Under the pieces are notes generated by a model that was given only the letters and a program-made list of their open reading frames with translations, searched no databases and was not told the DNA's origin. A DNA stretch of 64,000 nt from Bacillus mesophilus (GTDB lineage: Bacteria > Bacillota > Bacilli > Bacillales > SA4): NCBI RefSeq assembly GCF_011008845.1, contig NZ_JAAIWM010000003.1:248001-312000 (forward strand), written 5' to 3'. Both the position numbers and the translations under genes were made by a program. Position 1 is the stretch's first letter, and the number at the start of each line of letters is the position of its first letter. Positions 45,437 to 54,223 of the stretch are shown in pieces.

Positions 45437-45514
45437 ATGAATATCTATAAACATATTAATAAATTAATAGACATTAAAGAGTTATGTATAGAAGAGTTAA
45501 ATCAACCTAAATAG
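45437..45514 (+). CDS. Possible 25-residue peptide gene
   Basis: ATG to TAG gives MNIYKHINKLIDIKELCIEE and a short tail. The ribosome site is weak (GGAATA). It lies where a SinI-like antagonist might be expected, but the sequence does not resemble SinI. It may be chance. Confidence 0.25.
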   Translation: MNIYKHINKLIDIKELCIEELNQPK

Positions 45515-45577
45515 ATAAAAGTTGGGACAAGGTTCCTGTCCCTCCGTCCCACTTATCACAGAGAGGAATAAGAACGA

Positions 45578-46768
45578 ATGAATCACTTCTATCAGGAGTC
45601 TTATATAAATCACTATTTTATAAAATTAACTTGGATTACGTTTGCTCTTAGTGGTTGGGTAACGATGGAGCCTGCTCCTTTTGATTTGCTTGTTCTGATT
45701 CTATTGGTCGTATGCTGTTTTACTTGTTATTTGAAGTTTGGGCCGTTTATGATTCTTCCACTTATTCTAGTTTGGACTTTCTTGTTATGTAATTTGTTTT
45801 CTATGTTCTTTATGAATAACTTTTCTTCGAGTGTACATTACTTTCTAATCACTGTTTATCTAGCTGTATTTTGGCTAATGGTAGTGGGGTTATTAAATAA
45901 GGATAGCGAACGGATTAGTTCGGCGATTCTGTATGGATATGTTTTTGCTGGGGTTAGCTCCGCTTTAATTGGAATTCTAGCTTATTTTCATCTTATTCCT
46001 TATTCAGAATCCTTCCTCTTGTTTGATAGAATAAAAGGTTTGTTTCAGGATCCAAATGTGTTTGGTCCATTTTTAGTCCCGGTTGCTATGCTTTCTATTT
46101 TGTTTATAGAATCCTCTTCCACTAAAAAGAAAACAATCCTATGGATGAGTATTTTTGTGTTAACTTCAGCTGCTGTTTTTTTAAGCTTCTCCAGAGCGGC
46201 TTGGATTAATTACTTTGTGTCATTTAGTGTCCTGTTGGGTCTTTGGATTGTATTAAGCCAGAACCAATGGACTTTCATAAAAAGAGCATCATATTTTGTT
46301 GGCATTCTGTTCATTTTAATGATTGGAGCACTTGTGGTAATGAATATCCCCTCTATTCACTCGATGTTTGAAACGCGACTTGGTTTACAAGGGTATGATG
46401 AAGACCGTTTTTCCACCCAACTAAATGTACTGGAAACTTTAATTCAACGGCCGTTTGGCATCGGTCCTGGACAATCCGATTCAATATCCGGTTATTCACC
46501 ACATAGCTTATATGTAAGAGTTCTTGGTGAAAATGGAATTTTAGGTTTTGCGTTATTCATTTTGTTTCTTTTTATCACTTGGCTTCGCTCTCTTTATCTC
46601 GCAATCTCAGATAGAACGGCAATTGCACTTTTATGTACAGCTTGCTTATTAGGTCTATTCATAAACAGTTTAGTGATCGATACCTTACACTGGAGACACT
46701 TTTGGTTATTGCTAGCCATTCCCTGGATGCCTATTAGAAAAATAAAGTCATCTAACGAGGAGGAGTAA
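45578..46768 (+). CDS. O-antigen ligase/polymerase-family membrane protein
   Basis: The protein has 396 residues and about ten membrane helices. It shows the Wzy_C/WaaL pattern RAAWINYFVSFSVLLGLW, the outer loop DEDRFSTQLNVLETLIQRPFGIGPGQ and PHSLYVRVLGENGILGF. It probably polymerises or transfers an exopolysaccharide chain. It is the first of three closely packed plus-strand genes; a GGAATAAG-type ribosome site lies upstream, and SinR-like boxes lie 185-300 bases before. Confidence 0.86.
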   Translation: MNHFYQESYINHYFIKLTWITFALSGWVTMEPAPFDLLVLILLVVCCFTCYLKFGPFMILPLILVWTFLLCNLFSMFFMNNFSSSVHYFLITVYLAVFWLMVVGLLNKDSERISSAILYGYVFAGVSSALIGILAYFHLIPYSESFLLFDRIKGLFQDPNVFGPFLVPVAMLSILFIESSSTKKKTILWMSIFVLTSAAVFLSFSRAAWINYFVSFSVLLGLWIVLSQNQWTFIKRASYFVGILFILMIGALVVMNIPSIHSMFETRLGLQGYDEDRFSTQLNVLETLIQRPFGIGPGQSDSISGYSPHSLYVRVLGENGILGFALFILFLFITWLRSLYLAISDRTAIALLCTACLLGLFINSLVIDTLHWRHFWLLLAIPWMPIRKIKSSNEEE

Positions 46769-46769
46769 G

Positions 46770-47918
46770 ATGAAGAAAAAGGTTCTATTTGCTGCTACTG
46801 TTTACACCCATTTGGCACATTTTCATATTCCCTTTATACAGCAGTTTCAACAAAAGGGATTTGAAGTCCATGCCATTGGAAATCCCAACGAAGGGGGAAA
46901 GGAAAAGATTGAGGGTTTAGGTGTAATCTGCCATACCATTCATTTTTCAAGATCTCCTTTTAGCATTGGCCACCTTCGGGCTTCTAGAGAGCTAAAAACG
47001 TTATTTAATAACTACTCATTTGACCTCATTCATGTTCATACACCAATTGCTTCCTTCTTAGTGAGATATTTTGCAAAACAATATAATCAGGGTCCTGTTT
47101 TATACACGGCCCATGGCTTTCATTTCCATAAAGGTTCCTCTCTATTAAACTGGTTCTTGTATTATCCTGTTGAAAAAACTGCTAAAAAGTGGACAGATGG
47201 ATTAATTGTTATTAATGAAGAAGACTACCAGCTTGCCCAGAAGATGGGCTATACTCCTGGTCAAAACCTGTTTATTACACATGGTGTTGGAGTTGATTTA
47301 ACTCACTATAATAAAGGAGTTACACCCTTAATCAATATTAGAAAAGAACTAGCTATACAGGATGATGATGTGGTCATCACCTGTGTGGCCGAGTTTTCAA
47401 TCAATAAGAATCATGAATTACTAGTTTCCGCTTGGAAAAAGCTACTAGTAAAACATGACCATATTCACCTACTCCTTGTTGGTACAGGTAGTCAGGAACA
47501 ACATGTGCGAGCCATCGTACAAGAAGAACAGATTCAGCATGTGCATTTTCTCGGCTATCGACATGATGTGCATCATATTCTAAAATGCTCTGATGTGATT
47601 ACATTAGTTTCAAAACGGGAAGGTCTGCCTAAGTCAATTATGGAGGGAATGGCCTTGGGCCTACCAGCTATAGTAACAAACGTAAGAGGCTCTAGAGACT
47701 TAGTGAATCATACTCAAAATGGTCTACTTACAAATGGTGAAGTTACTAATCTTGAAGAACATCTAAGTACCTTAATAGAAGATAAAGCGACTAGACAGAG
47801 AATGGGAAATGAAGCACTTCTAAAGGTGAAGAATTATTCTGTCGATCATGTGTTATCAGAACTAGACCAGATTTATGAACGTTTTTTACAACATAATGTG
47901 AAGGTGATTAGTTCATGA
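46770..47918 (+). CDS. Glycosyltransferase family 4 (EpsD-like)
   Basis: The protein has 382 residues with an ideal GAGGAGGAG ribosome site. It has GT-B motifs: FEVHAIGNPNEGGKEKIEG, YTAHGFHFHKGSS, and SKREGLPKSIMEGMALGLPAIVTNVRG with the retaining Glu pair. HGFHFHK resembles EpsD/EpsF-type transferases of Bacillus exopolysaccharide. Donor and linkage are unknown. It starts 1 base after the polymerase and overlaps the deacetylase by four bases. Confidence 0.9.
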   Translation: MKKKVLFAATVYTHLAHFHIPFIQQFQQKGFEVHAIGNPNEGGKEKIEGLGVICHTIHFSRSPFSIGHLRASRELKTLFNNYSFDLIHVHTPIASFLVRYFAKQYNQGPVLYTAHGFHFHKGSSLLNWFLYYPVEKTAKKWTDGLIVINEEDYQLAQKMGYTPGQNLFITHGVGVDLTHYNKGVTPLINIRKELAIQDDDVVITCVAEFSINKNHELLVSAWKKLLVKHDHIHLLLVGTGSQEQHVRAIVQEEQIQHVHFLGYRHDVHHILKCSDVITLVSKREGLPKSIMEGMALGLPAIVTNVRGSRDLVNHTQNGLLTNGEVTNLEEHLSTLIEDKATRQRMGNEALLKVKNYSVDHVLSELDQIYERFLQHNVKVISS

Positions 47919-48745
47919 TCTACACAATGAGAAAACTTATAAAGCTATTTTTTCTACCTTTTGGATATGTGTATCAAGCCATTTCAAAAAGTCAAAATCA
48001 GGTAGTCATTCTTATGTACCATCGAGTCAATGATCATGTCCAAAAAGAGTTGTCCGTTCCTGTAAAGAATTTTAAGTGGCAAACGAACTATCTAAGGAAA
48101 AAGAGATATAATGTTATATCAATGGATGAGCTAGTACATAGACTAGAAACAAATACCTTATCAGGCAAATATGTAGTCATAACCTTTGATGACGGATATG
48201 CAGATTTCTATGAAAATGCTTTTCCTGTTTTAAAAGAGCATCATCTTCCATGTATTCATTATTTAGCTACTGGTTTTATTGATACCGATAAAGTGTATTG
48301 GTGGGACGAAGATCTTGAGGAAAACCAGTTAATGACGTGGAAACAGGTAGAGGAACTAAATAAAGAAGAAATTATGTCATTTGGTGCTCATACTGTCAAT
48401 CATCCAGATTTAGATACGATCCCTGAAAGGGAAATGGAGGAAGAACTGATAGGTGGCAAAACCATCTTAGAAGATAGATTAAAGAAAGCAGTCATACACT
48501 TCGCTTATCCAAGAGGAAGAGCAGATGAGCGATCTATAGAATTAGTCAAAAGAATCTATAAAACAGGTGCATTAATTTTTAATGGACAGCCTATAAAAAA
48601 AGAAAATACCTCTATAGATTTCTCTGTCCTAAAACGAGTACCAGTGCAATATAGTGACGGGAATATTTTATTTATAGCAAGACTGAATGATTGGTTAGTA
48701 ATAGAGGAGCTCTTAAGAAAGATTGCAAAGCGCTTAAAAAAATAA
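47915..48745 (+). CDS. Polysaccharide deacetylase (NodB/PgaB-like)
   Basis: The protein has 276 residues. It has the NodB fold: VVITFDDGYADFYENAFPVLK (the metal/catalytic Asp pair TFDDG), HTVNHPDLDTI (the two His) and HFAYPRG. An N-terminal hydrophobic segment (LIKLFFLPFGYVYQAI) may anchor it to the membrane. It removes N-acetyl groups from a surface GlcNAc polymer, as PgaB/IcaB do. It overlaps the glycosyltransferase by ATGA and ends at a strong terminator. Confidence 0.9.
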   Translation: MIYTMRKLIKLFFLPFGYVYQAISKSQNQVVILMYHRVNDHVQKELSVPVKNFKWQTNYLRKKRYNVISMDELVHRLETNTLSGKYVVITFDDGYADFYENAFPVLKEHHLPCIHYLATGFIDTDKVYWWDEDLEENQLMTWKQVEELNKEEIMSFGAHTVNHPDLDTIPEREMEEELIGGKTILEDRLKKAVIHFAYPRGRADERSIELVKRIYKTGALIFNGQPIKKENTSIDFSVLKRVPVQYSDGNILFIARLNDWLVIEELLRKIAKRLKK

Positions 48746-48756
48746 CTATGAAAATA

Positions 48757-48793
48757 AAAAACTCCTAGGAGCAATCCTAGGAGTTTTTATATG
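48757..48793. terminator. Bidirectional terminator
   Basis: The stem AAAAACTCCTAGGA / TCCTAGGAGTTTTT ends the deacetylase gene; on the minus strand it includes the stop codon of the convergent phosphatase gene. Confidence 0.9.
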
Positions 48794-49574
48794 CATGGTT
48801 AGATTCTTTTAATAGACTAAGTTTTTTCTTAAACAATAGCGGTGGGTGAATATGAAAGGCGATACCATTCAGTACATTCCTTGCATTATTATTATAAAAT
48901 GTCGAATAGCTATGATTATGCTTTTTATTAATATAAGCAAACGCATTTTGTAATAGAAATGGACGATTCTCGGTATCATGAGCATCTGACGCAACAAGAT
49001 GAACAAGATTATGTTTGATTAGTAGGTTAGTAAACTTTTTCATATTATGATGCCCCTTAAATAATAAGCTTCGGGCTGATATTTGTACCAATGCCCCCTT
49101 TTGAACAAGAGTAGCTAGTTTGGTAGGATCACGCCTAAATTCAGTATTTCGCTCAGGATGTGCCAAAATGGGGATGAAACCATGTAGCTGCATGTCAAAA
49201 AAGATTTGCTCTGTATACATAGGAAGATGATGATTAGGTAGTTCGATTAGTACATATTTCTTCGTATCATTTAGAGTTAGAACATTTTCTCCCGTTAGTA
49301 AATCATCTACTATTTCTGGATATAGATGAATTTCATTTCCTGCAGAGATCAAAAGAGGGATTTCCTCCCTTTGTAAAAGTTGATTGAGGTGAAGCACTTT
49401 CTCCTTAACAACTTCTGGTTCTGGTTCATACCGATCCTTTCGATAATGCGGAGTAGCAATTACATGCGTAATCCCTTGCTTAACAGCTGTCATGGCCATG
49501 CGAATTGTTTCATCCACAGTCCCAGGTCCGTCATCAAGATCCCATAGTAGATGATTATGAATATCAATGTTCAT
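48777..49574 (-). CDS. PHP-family tyrosine-protein phosphatase (CpsB/YwqE-like)
   Basis: The protein has 265 residues with a strong GAGAGGAGGAG ribosome site. It has PHP metal motifs: MNIDIHNHLLWDLDDG, VIATPHYRKDRYEP, AHPERNTEF and LVASDAHDTENRP. Family members dephosphorylate the C-terminal tyrosines of BY-kinases and so control capsule or exopolysaccharide export. The kinase gene lies 20 bases upstream on the same strand, the classic pairing. It ends inside the terminator stem. Confidence 0.93.
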   Translation of the reverse strand: MNIDIHNHLLWDLDDGPGTVDETIRMAMTAVKQGITHVIATPHYRKDRYEPEPEVVKEKVLHLNQLLQREEIPLLISAGNEIHLYPEIVDDLLTGENVLTLNDTKKYVLIELPNHHLPMYTEQIFFDMQLHGFIPILAHPERNTEFRRDPTKLATLVQKGALVQISARSLLFKGHHNMKKFTNLLIKHNLVHLVASDAHDTENRPFLLQNAFAYINKKHNHSYSTFYNNNARNVLNGIAFHIHPPLLFKKKLSLLKESNHAYKNS

Positions 49575-49594
49575 CCCTGTACTCCTCCTCTCGC

Positions 49595-50962
49595 TTAATA
49601 GTAATAAGGCATTGTCTTCACCTTTTTGTCATTGATGACAACACCAAGTAAATTCGCTCCTGCATTTTTCAATCTTGCTAAACATTTTTGTGTGACTGGA
49701 TAGCGTGTTTTCTTTGCATTAACGACGACAAGACACCCATCCGCTAGAGGAGATAAAATGGCTGTATCTGAAACAAACATAGGTGGACTATCAATAATAA
49801 TGACGTCGAAAAGCTGCTTTAGTTCTTTGAAAAAACCACTCACTTCCTCTGTAGTAAGAGTCTGTGAAGAATATGGAGGAATAGGTCCGGAAGTGATGAT
49901 TGATAGGTTGCTAATTTCACAATGTTGTATACATTCTTCTATCGTTAAGTTTCCCTTTAATATAGAGGTAACTCCTCGTTGATTGGAAAGATGGAAGGCA
50001 TAATGCCCGGATGGCCTTCGTAAATCCATATCAACATAGACAATTCGCTTTTTACTTTTCGCCAAGACAATTGCTAGGTTGGCGCTTGTCATTGACTTTC
50101 CTTCAGATTGATTAGGACTCGTAACTAGTATGGTTTTTCCATTCGGTTCTTTAGCCAATTTGAGGTTGGCAATAATATTTTGATAAGCTTCCATATTAAT
50201 TAATTGATTTTTACATCTAGGAATGAGCTTGTAAAACAATTCATTGTGTGCGCTCAATAAGGCACTTTCTTTTTTAAGTTTTTTATTTTTAATTGACGGA
50301 ATTTCTCCCAAAACAGATAGATGAAGAAACTTCCTTACCTTCTCCTCTGTTGCTAAGGTTGTATTAAAATATTCCTTAATAAGCACTACCCCTAGTGAAA
50401 AAAAGATTCCTAAAAACACACTAATCACTATATTAATGATTGGCTTTGGTGAGACAGGGTCAACTATAGATGGAACTTTCGCAGGGCTTAATATATGAAC
50501 ATTATCTAGATTCATTAGCTGGATTGTTTGTTTTTGAAACTCAATGGCAATAGCATTAGCTGCTTCAACCGCAAATCCTAAATCCTCGTCTCTAACCATA
50601 ATTGAAAACACCTGTGTATCATCAAGAGCTCTAATTGTCACCTTATCTAATAAATCATCAAGCTGAATATCTCTACTTAACGTTTGTATGACAGGTTCCA
50701 ATATCGTTGGACTTTGAATGATGACACGATAGGTTTCCACTAACTTCAAGCTCGAATCAATCTCTCCTGGAGTAGGTGTTTCGACCCCATCCCCATTTTT
50801 CATTGTGACTAAAATATCACTTTTTGCTTCATAAACAGGGGTAATTAGGTAAAAACTCACCGCTGCTGTAATACCAATTATCGATAAAGTCAATATTACG
50901 ATTAACCAAGTATTACGTACTAGTAACAAGAGTAAATGTCTCACATCAAACGTCGTCTCCAT
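49595..50962 (-). CDS. Fused Wzz-type chain-length determinant and BY-kinase
   Basis: It has 455 residues from ATG at 50962 (AAGGAGC, 6-base spacer); the frame is open to 51085 but that part has no site and is unlikely to be translated. The N-terminal two-helix Wzz domain (TWLIVILTLSIIGITAAV, IVISVFLGIFFSLGVVLI) is followed by a tyrosine kinase: Walker A SPNQSEGKSMTSANLAI, A' VYVDMDLRRPSGH, Walker B FDVIIIDSPPM. The C-terminal tyrosine cluster KTMPYYY is where autophosphorylation is expected. In many Firmicutes the two parts are separate proteins; here they are joined. It controls export and length of the polymer, with the phosphatase next door. Confidence 0.92.
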   Translation of the reverse strand: METTFDVRHLLLLLVRNTWLIVILTLSIIGITAAVSFYLITPVYEAKSDILVTMKNGDGVETPTPGEIDSSLKLVETYRVIIQSPTILEPVIQTLSRDIQLDDLLDKVTIRALDDTQVFSIMVRDEDLGFAVEAANAIAIEFQKQTIQLMNLDNVHILSPAKVPSIVDPVSPKPIINIVISVFLGIFFSLGVVLIKEYFNTTLATEEKVRKFLHLSVLGEIPSIKNKKLKKESALLSAHNELFYKLIPRCKNQLINMEAYQNIIANLKLAKEPNGKTILVTSPNQSEGKSMTSANLAIVLAKSKKRIVYVDMDLRRPSGHYAFHLSNQRGVTSILKGNLTIEECIQHCEISNLSIITSGPIPPYSSQTLTTEEVSGFFKELKQLFDVIIIDSPPMFVSDTAILSPLADGCLVVVNAKKTRYPVTQKCLARLKNAGANLLGVVINDKKVKTMPYYY

Positions 50963-51189
50963 ATTCAAGCTCCTTATTCCAATAAAAATAGTGATATAAC
51001 ATGATATGAAGAAATATAAGATAGCATGTACACAAATTCCGAAATATTTTTTTCTTTTACATGAATTAACTGGTAAATTCCGCATAAATTCTTATAGGTA
51101 TTTATAGAACAAAGGTCTTAGTTGATGAAACAAAAGTAGTAGTATTTATCTTTATCTATGGGACATAAAGGACTATGAGGAGGATTATT

Positions 51190-51846
51190 ATGGAGAGAAT
51201 GCCTAAAACACTGGGTGGTGAACCAATTGCTTTTCAAGCAAAGCCTTTTGAGATTGGAAAGGTAGATGGGATGATTAAGCGAGGATTTGATATCATCATC
51301 TCTGTTTTGCTGATTATTGTAACGAGCCCGATCACGCTGATATTACTTATGATGATCCCGCTAACATCTAAAGGTTCCTCCATTTATACTCAAGAGCGAC
51401 TTGGCATAAATGGCATGCCCTTTCTAATTTATAAATTTAGAAGCATGATTGATGGAGCTGAAGTAAATACAGGACCTGTATTAGCGCTATCAAAGGACCC
51501 ACGAATCACCAAAATAGGGGCATTCCTACGAGCCACACGACTAGATGAGTTGCCACAGCTCTACAATGTGCTCATAGGTGATATGAGTCTAGTAGGCCCA
51601 AGACCAGAAAGACACAAATTTGTTACTGAATTTTGCCTGCAACTTCCCGATTATCCGTGCAGAATGAATGTGAAGCCCGGTATTACTGGATATGCCCAAA
51701 TAAAAGGAACTTACCGTACCCCACCAGCTGAAAAGTTACACTATGACAAGTGGTACATAGAAAACTACTCCATCTGGTTGGACATTAAAATCCTTTGTAA
51801 AACGGCTCTAGTGGTGGTCAACCTTGATAAAGCAAGAGGTGTTTAA
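51190..51846 (+). CDS. Initiating sugar transferase (bacterial sugar transferase family)
   Basis: It has 218 residues from ATG at 51190, which follows GAGGAGG with a 6-base spacer; an ATG at 51175 has no site. A membrane hairpin (IIISVLLIIVTSPITLILLMM) is followed by the WcaJ/EpsL domain: QERLGINGMPFLIYKFRSM, DPRITKIGAFLRATRLDELPQL, VGPRPERHKF and CRMNVKPGITGYAQIKG. It transfers a sugar-1-phosphate to undecaprenyl phosphate, the first step of exopolysaccharide building. It is encoded divergently from the kinase gene, with a 227-base shared promoter region. Confidence 0.93.
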   Translation: MERMPKTLGGEPIAFQAKPFEIGKVDGMIKRGFDIIISVLLIIVTSPITLILLMMIPLTSKGSSIYTQERLGINGMPFLIYKFRSMIDGAEVNTGPVLALSKDPRITKIGAFLRATRLDELPQLYNVLIGDMSLVGPRPERHKFVTEFCLQLPDYPCRMNVKPGITGYAQIKGTYRTPPAEKLHYDKWYIENYSIWLDIKILCKTALVVVNLDKARGV

Positions 51847-51876
51847 GGAAGTGCTTGGACGGTTCTTTTGCTTCCA

Positions 51877-51966
51877 TTAAGGGGTTAATTCAACGTGGTT
51901 GTTCGTTATAAAGGTTTTTAATGGTGTCCGTTTATTAGTGGTGCTCAGTGACATTACTGCTGCCAT
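51877..51966 (-). CDS. Possible 29-residue small protein
   Basis: ATG at 51966 follows AGAGGAG and a short spacer. The frame begins MAAVMSLSTTNKRTPLKTF and ends with TAA. It lies in an inverted repeat (AGTGGTGCT / AGCACCACT, 51937-51991). It is possibly a remnant of a repeat element and not a working gene. Confidence 0.3.
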   Translation of the reverse strand: MAAVMSLSTTNKRTPLKTFITNNHVELTP

Positions 51967-51999
51967 ACCTACTCCTCTACCAAGCACCACTTTCTTTGC

Positions 52000-52593
52000 T
52001 TATAACTGATTTGTTACTTTTTTTAATAACTCCGTTTGCCTCTCATCTTTTATCGCTTCATATTCCTCTCTTAAGACGGTTACATAAGAAGAGCTAAATC
52101 CATTGCTCTTAAGTTCACCTTCAAGCGTTACGATGATTTCTTCAAAAGATTGATCAATTTCCTTTTCTAAATTCTCAGCGGCAAGTTTATACTTTGCAAA
52201 TAGTTCTAAATAAGAAACAGGCTCTCCTTTTTCCTTTATTGATTTATACTCCTTAACGGCTTCCGACAATAAAGAAGATAATTTCTGATTAGCATGTTGT
52301 TCTAGATCTGTTAATAAAGCTCGATATTTTACCTTTATTTCCTCTACTTCCTTTATACCTTCACTCGCCTCTGTATCTTTTTTACTAACAGGCTTCATTT
52401 CACTCATTTCTTCAACCACATGATTATTTTTGGAATAATGATCAAAAAAAGTCGAAGGAAATGATTCATGGACCGTATAGAGATCTCCCTGCTCCTCAAA
52501 ATAAAAATCCACCAACCCTTTTCCTATAAATAGAAATCCTGTAAAAATTACAAGTATACAAGCCGATATATAAACTAAAGACAAACCTTTCAT
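52000..52593 (-). CDS. Membrane-anchored coiled-coil protein, unknown function
   Basis: The protein has 197 residues from ATG at 52593 (AGGTG before it; a GTG start at 52602 is possible). One membrane helix (GLSLVYISACILVIFTGFLF) is followed by an outer domain rich in Glu and Lys with long helices (ASEGIKEVEEIKVKYRALLT, LEKEIDQSFEEIIVTLEGEL), likely coiled coil. No enzymatic motif was found. The function is unknown. Confidence 0.7.
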   Translation of the reverse strand: MKGLSLVYISACILVIFTGFLFIGKGLVDFYFEEQGDLYTVHESFPSTFFDHYSKNNHVVEEMSEMKPVSKKDTEASEGIKEVEEIKVKYRALLTDLEQHANQKLSSLLSEAVKEYKSIKEKGEPVSYLELFAKYKLAAENLEKEIDQSFEEIIVTLEGELKSNGFSSSYVTVLREEYEAIKDERQTELLKKVTNQL

Positions 52594-52808
52594 ATTCCAC
52601 ACCTATACATTAAGTTTTTTCATAAGCATAGGCTAACTTCCAGGGAATTATACAAGGAATCAGGACGACGTTCCCTCTCTCTCTTCTATCATCAGTCCAT
52701 GCTTACAAACTTCTGTTTATATGGAGTAACTCAAATAATTGCAGTCTCATCTTGTTTATTTTCAAAGAAAAACGGGAATACACTCCTATTACCATTTTTA
52801 AGATGATA

Positions 52809-52817
52809 TGGTATAAT
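52809..52817 (+). promoter_or_regulatory. Extended -10 promoter of the 73-residue gene
   Basis: TGGTATAAT (TG, one base, then TATAAT) lies 42 bases upstream of the ATG. No good -35 box is seen, which fits an extended -10 promoter. Two TGTCG-type boxes lie between it and the ribosome site. Confidence 0.65.
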
Positions 52818-52858
52818 GTAGAAAAATGTCGCAAATTGTCGTTTTAAGGAGAGGTGTT

Positions 52859-53080
52859 ATGTTAAATAATTATTTAAAATATTGGTATTCACTAAGAATT
52901 AGATATTACAAAATGTTATTAGACGGGTGCCTTGACGAACAGTTACGACAAGAATTGATCGAGAAGATTAAGCAGTATAGTGATAAATTAAATGCGCTTT
53001 TGATCAAGAAACAAAAGGACTGTCCTTTAGCACCCACAAAGACTAGCAAAAAAAAGACAATTCTCCATTTCTTAAAATAA
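52859..53080 (+). CDS. 73-residue helical small protein, paralogue of the 27623 protein
   Basis: I choose ATG at 52859, which follows AAGGAGAGG; the frame is open upstream but has no site there. The protein begins MLNNYLKYWYSLRIRYYKML and has a charged, aromatic-rich helix followed by a basic tail with Pro-Thr (APTKTSKKK). It resembles the 50-residue riboswitch-controlled protein at 27623 along about 40 residues, including YWY/FWH at the start, a CL(D/N) motif and a K-rich second helix. No family is recognised. Its promoter region has TGTCG-type boxes. Confidence 0.75.
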   Translation: MLNNYLKYWYSLRIRYYKMLLDGCLDEQLRQELIEKIKQYSDKLNALLIKKQKDCPLAPTKTSKKKTILHFLK

Positions 53081-53093
53081 TAAGGTGGGACAC

Positions 53094-53116
53094 CGGGACA
53101 GGTACACTGTCCCAAA
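53094..53116. repeat. GGGACAGG-type hairpin
   Basis: GGGACAGGTACACTGTCCC is a small inverted repeat found in variant form elsewhere in the window (45527, 56736). No T-run follows; it may be a weak terminator for the 73-residue gene. Confidence 0.5.
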
Positions 53117-53313
53117 ACCAATATGGAACTATAAACGTAAAAGTCATAGTAGTCACTTTATACAATAAACCTTTCTAGTACTCCTCTTACGCTCCGTACA
53201 CTGTCATTCAAAATCTCTAAACTTAGAAACACCTAGAGAAAACTACCCTTATACAGGATTAGTTTAACTATTTCTATTTTAAAAATGATGGTAATATAGT
53301 CCTAAGAACTATT

Positions 53314-53393
53314 CGATAATGGCAAACCTATTGAAAGGTAGGGACGCAAAACTACGGGCCTAAAGCACTGCTATGGTAGCCGAGTCGCCGAAA
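53314..53393 (+). promoter_or_regulatory. c-di-GMP-I (GEMM) riboswitch 3
   Basis: GGCAAACCT, GAAAGGTAG with tetraloop GAAA, GGGACGCAAAACTACGGGCC and the closing GGTAGCCGAGTCGCC match the class I c-di-GMP aptamer (GACGCAAAACT in place of the usual GACGCAAAGC). A strong terminator follows 24 bases later, so the switch is of the transcription type. Confidence 0.92.
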
Positions 53394-53416
53394 ATAGATG
53401 GAATCTATCATTTTTT

Positions 53417-53449
53417 AGACCCACCTAATCTATTAGGTGGGTCTTTTTT
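53417..53449 (+). terminator. Terminator forming the expression platform of riboswitch 3
   Basis: AGACCCACCTAAT, loop CT, ATTAGGTGGGTCT then TTTTTT: a perfect 13-pair stem with a T-run, between the aptamer and the ribosome site of the gene at 53469. Ligand binding should make or stop this hairpin; which one cannot be told by eye. Confidence 0.93.
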
Positions 53450-53468
53450 CATACTAAGGGGGATCTAC

Positions 53469-54203
53469 ATGGGATTTTTAAGGGATTTAGGAAAGTTTTC
53501 AGGACAAGCTGTTGGGTTTGTCGTCGGCGGAGCTGTGAATGTGGTTGGTGATGTAACAGGGAATAAGTTTATAAAAGAAGTTGGAGATGGAGTTAAGAAG
53601 GCTTCTGAATTTGCTGGTGACACATTGGGACAAGTGGCCGACGGAACGTGGAATACAGCTTCTGGAATGATTCAAAACGATGATAAGAAGATTGACAAAG
53701 GTTTAGGAGACATTGGGAACTCTGTGTCTAGAACCGCTAAGGGAGTCTATCAAACTGCTAAAGGTACTTATCACAGTGGTAAGGATGTTTATGAAGGTTT
53801 TAAATATAATGATGATGAGAAAATAAAATCCGGTGCGTCAAATATTGCAAAAACAGTTGCCATTGGGGTTCTAGCAGTCGGAGTAGTAGACTTTGTGGAT
53901 GGTCCGGAATCAGGAGATCCTACTAATAATAGTCCAAACATGGCAGAAGGAAACAATAATGCGCAACAGATTCAGTCCCAAGCACAAACCGGGACAACTG
54001 CCCCAATCGAGTCTTCAGATCAACCAGGTGTAAACCACGTAAAGCCACACTGGGTTGATAGTCACTGGAGAGATGGGCAGTATATTGAAGGTTATTGGAG
54101 AGACGGGGATGGAAACACAGCAGTTAATGTAACAGAAGAGCAAGGCGGTGGATATTTGCGATCAAATCCTGATGGCAGCCTTCATAATAATCTAAAATCT
54201 TAA
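53469..54203 (+). CDS. Gly-rich helical protein under riboswitch 3, unknown function
   Basis: The protein has 244 residues from ATG at 53469 (AAGGGGG); the open frame begins earlier, inside the aptamer, and that part cannot be real. The start MGFLRDLGKFSGQAVGFVVG is Gly-rich, followed by repeat-like helical stretches (TAKGVYQTAKGTYHSGKDVY). After an acidic, Asn/Gln-rich middle, the C-terminus has HVKPHWVDSHWRDGQYIEG and YWRDGDGNT, a Trp-rich motif also seen in other Bacillaceae proteins. It has no signal peptide and no clear membrane helix. It is the first gene after a c-di-GMP switch, so it is likely a matrix, surface or effector protein made under c-di-GMP control. Confidence 0.8.
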   Translation: MGFLRDLGKFSGQAVGFVVGGAVNVVGDVTGNKFIKEVGDGVKKASEFAGDTLGQVADGTWNTASGMIQNDDKKIDKGLGDIGNSVSRTAKGVYQTAKGTYHSGKDVYEGFKYNDDEKIKSGASNIAKTVAIGVLAVGVVDFVDGPESGDPTNNSPNMAEGNNNAQQIQSQAQTGTTAPIESSDQPGVNHVKPHWVDSHWRDGQYIEGYWRDGDGNTAVNVTEEQGGGYLRSNPDGSLHNNLKS

Positions 54204-54223
54204 ATAAGGTTGGAGAAGTAAAG

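Noticed and set aside
50963..51085. Extension of the BY-kinase frame to a start at 51085
   Set aside because: No ribosome site, and the extra residues (Cys, Lys and hydrophobic mix) do not belong to the Wzz family. ATG at 50962 has AAGGAG.
53373..53468. Extension of the riboswitch-3 gene into the aptamer
   Set aside because: The frame runs through the aptamer end and terminator; the ATG at 53469 with AAGGGGG is the natural start.
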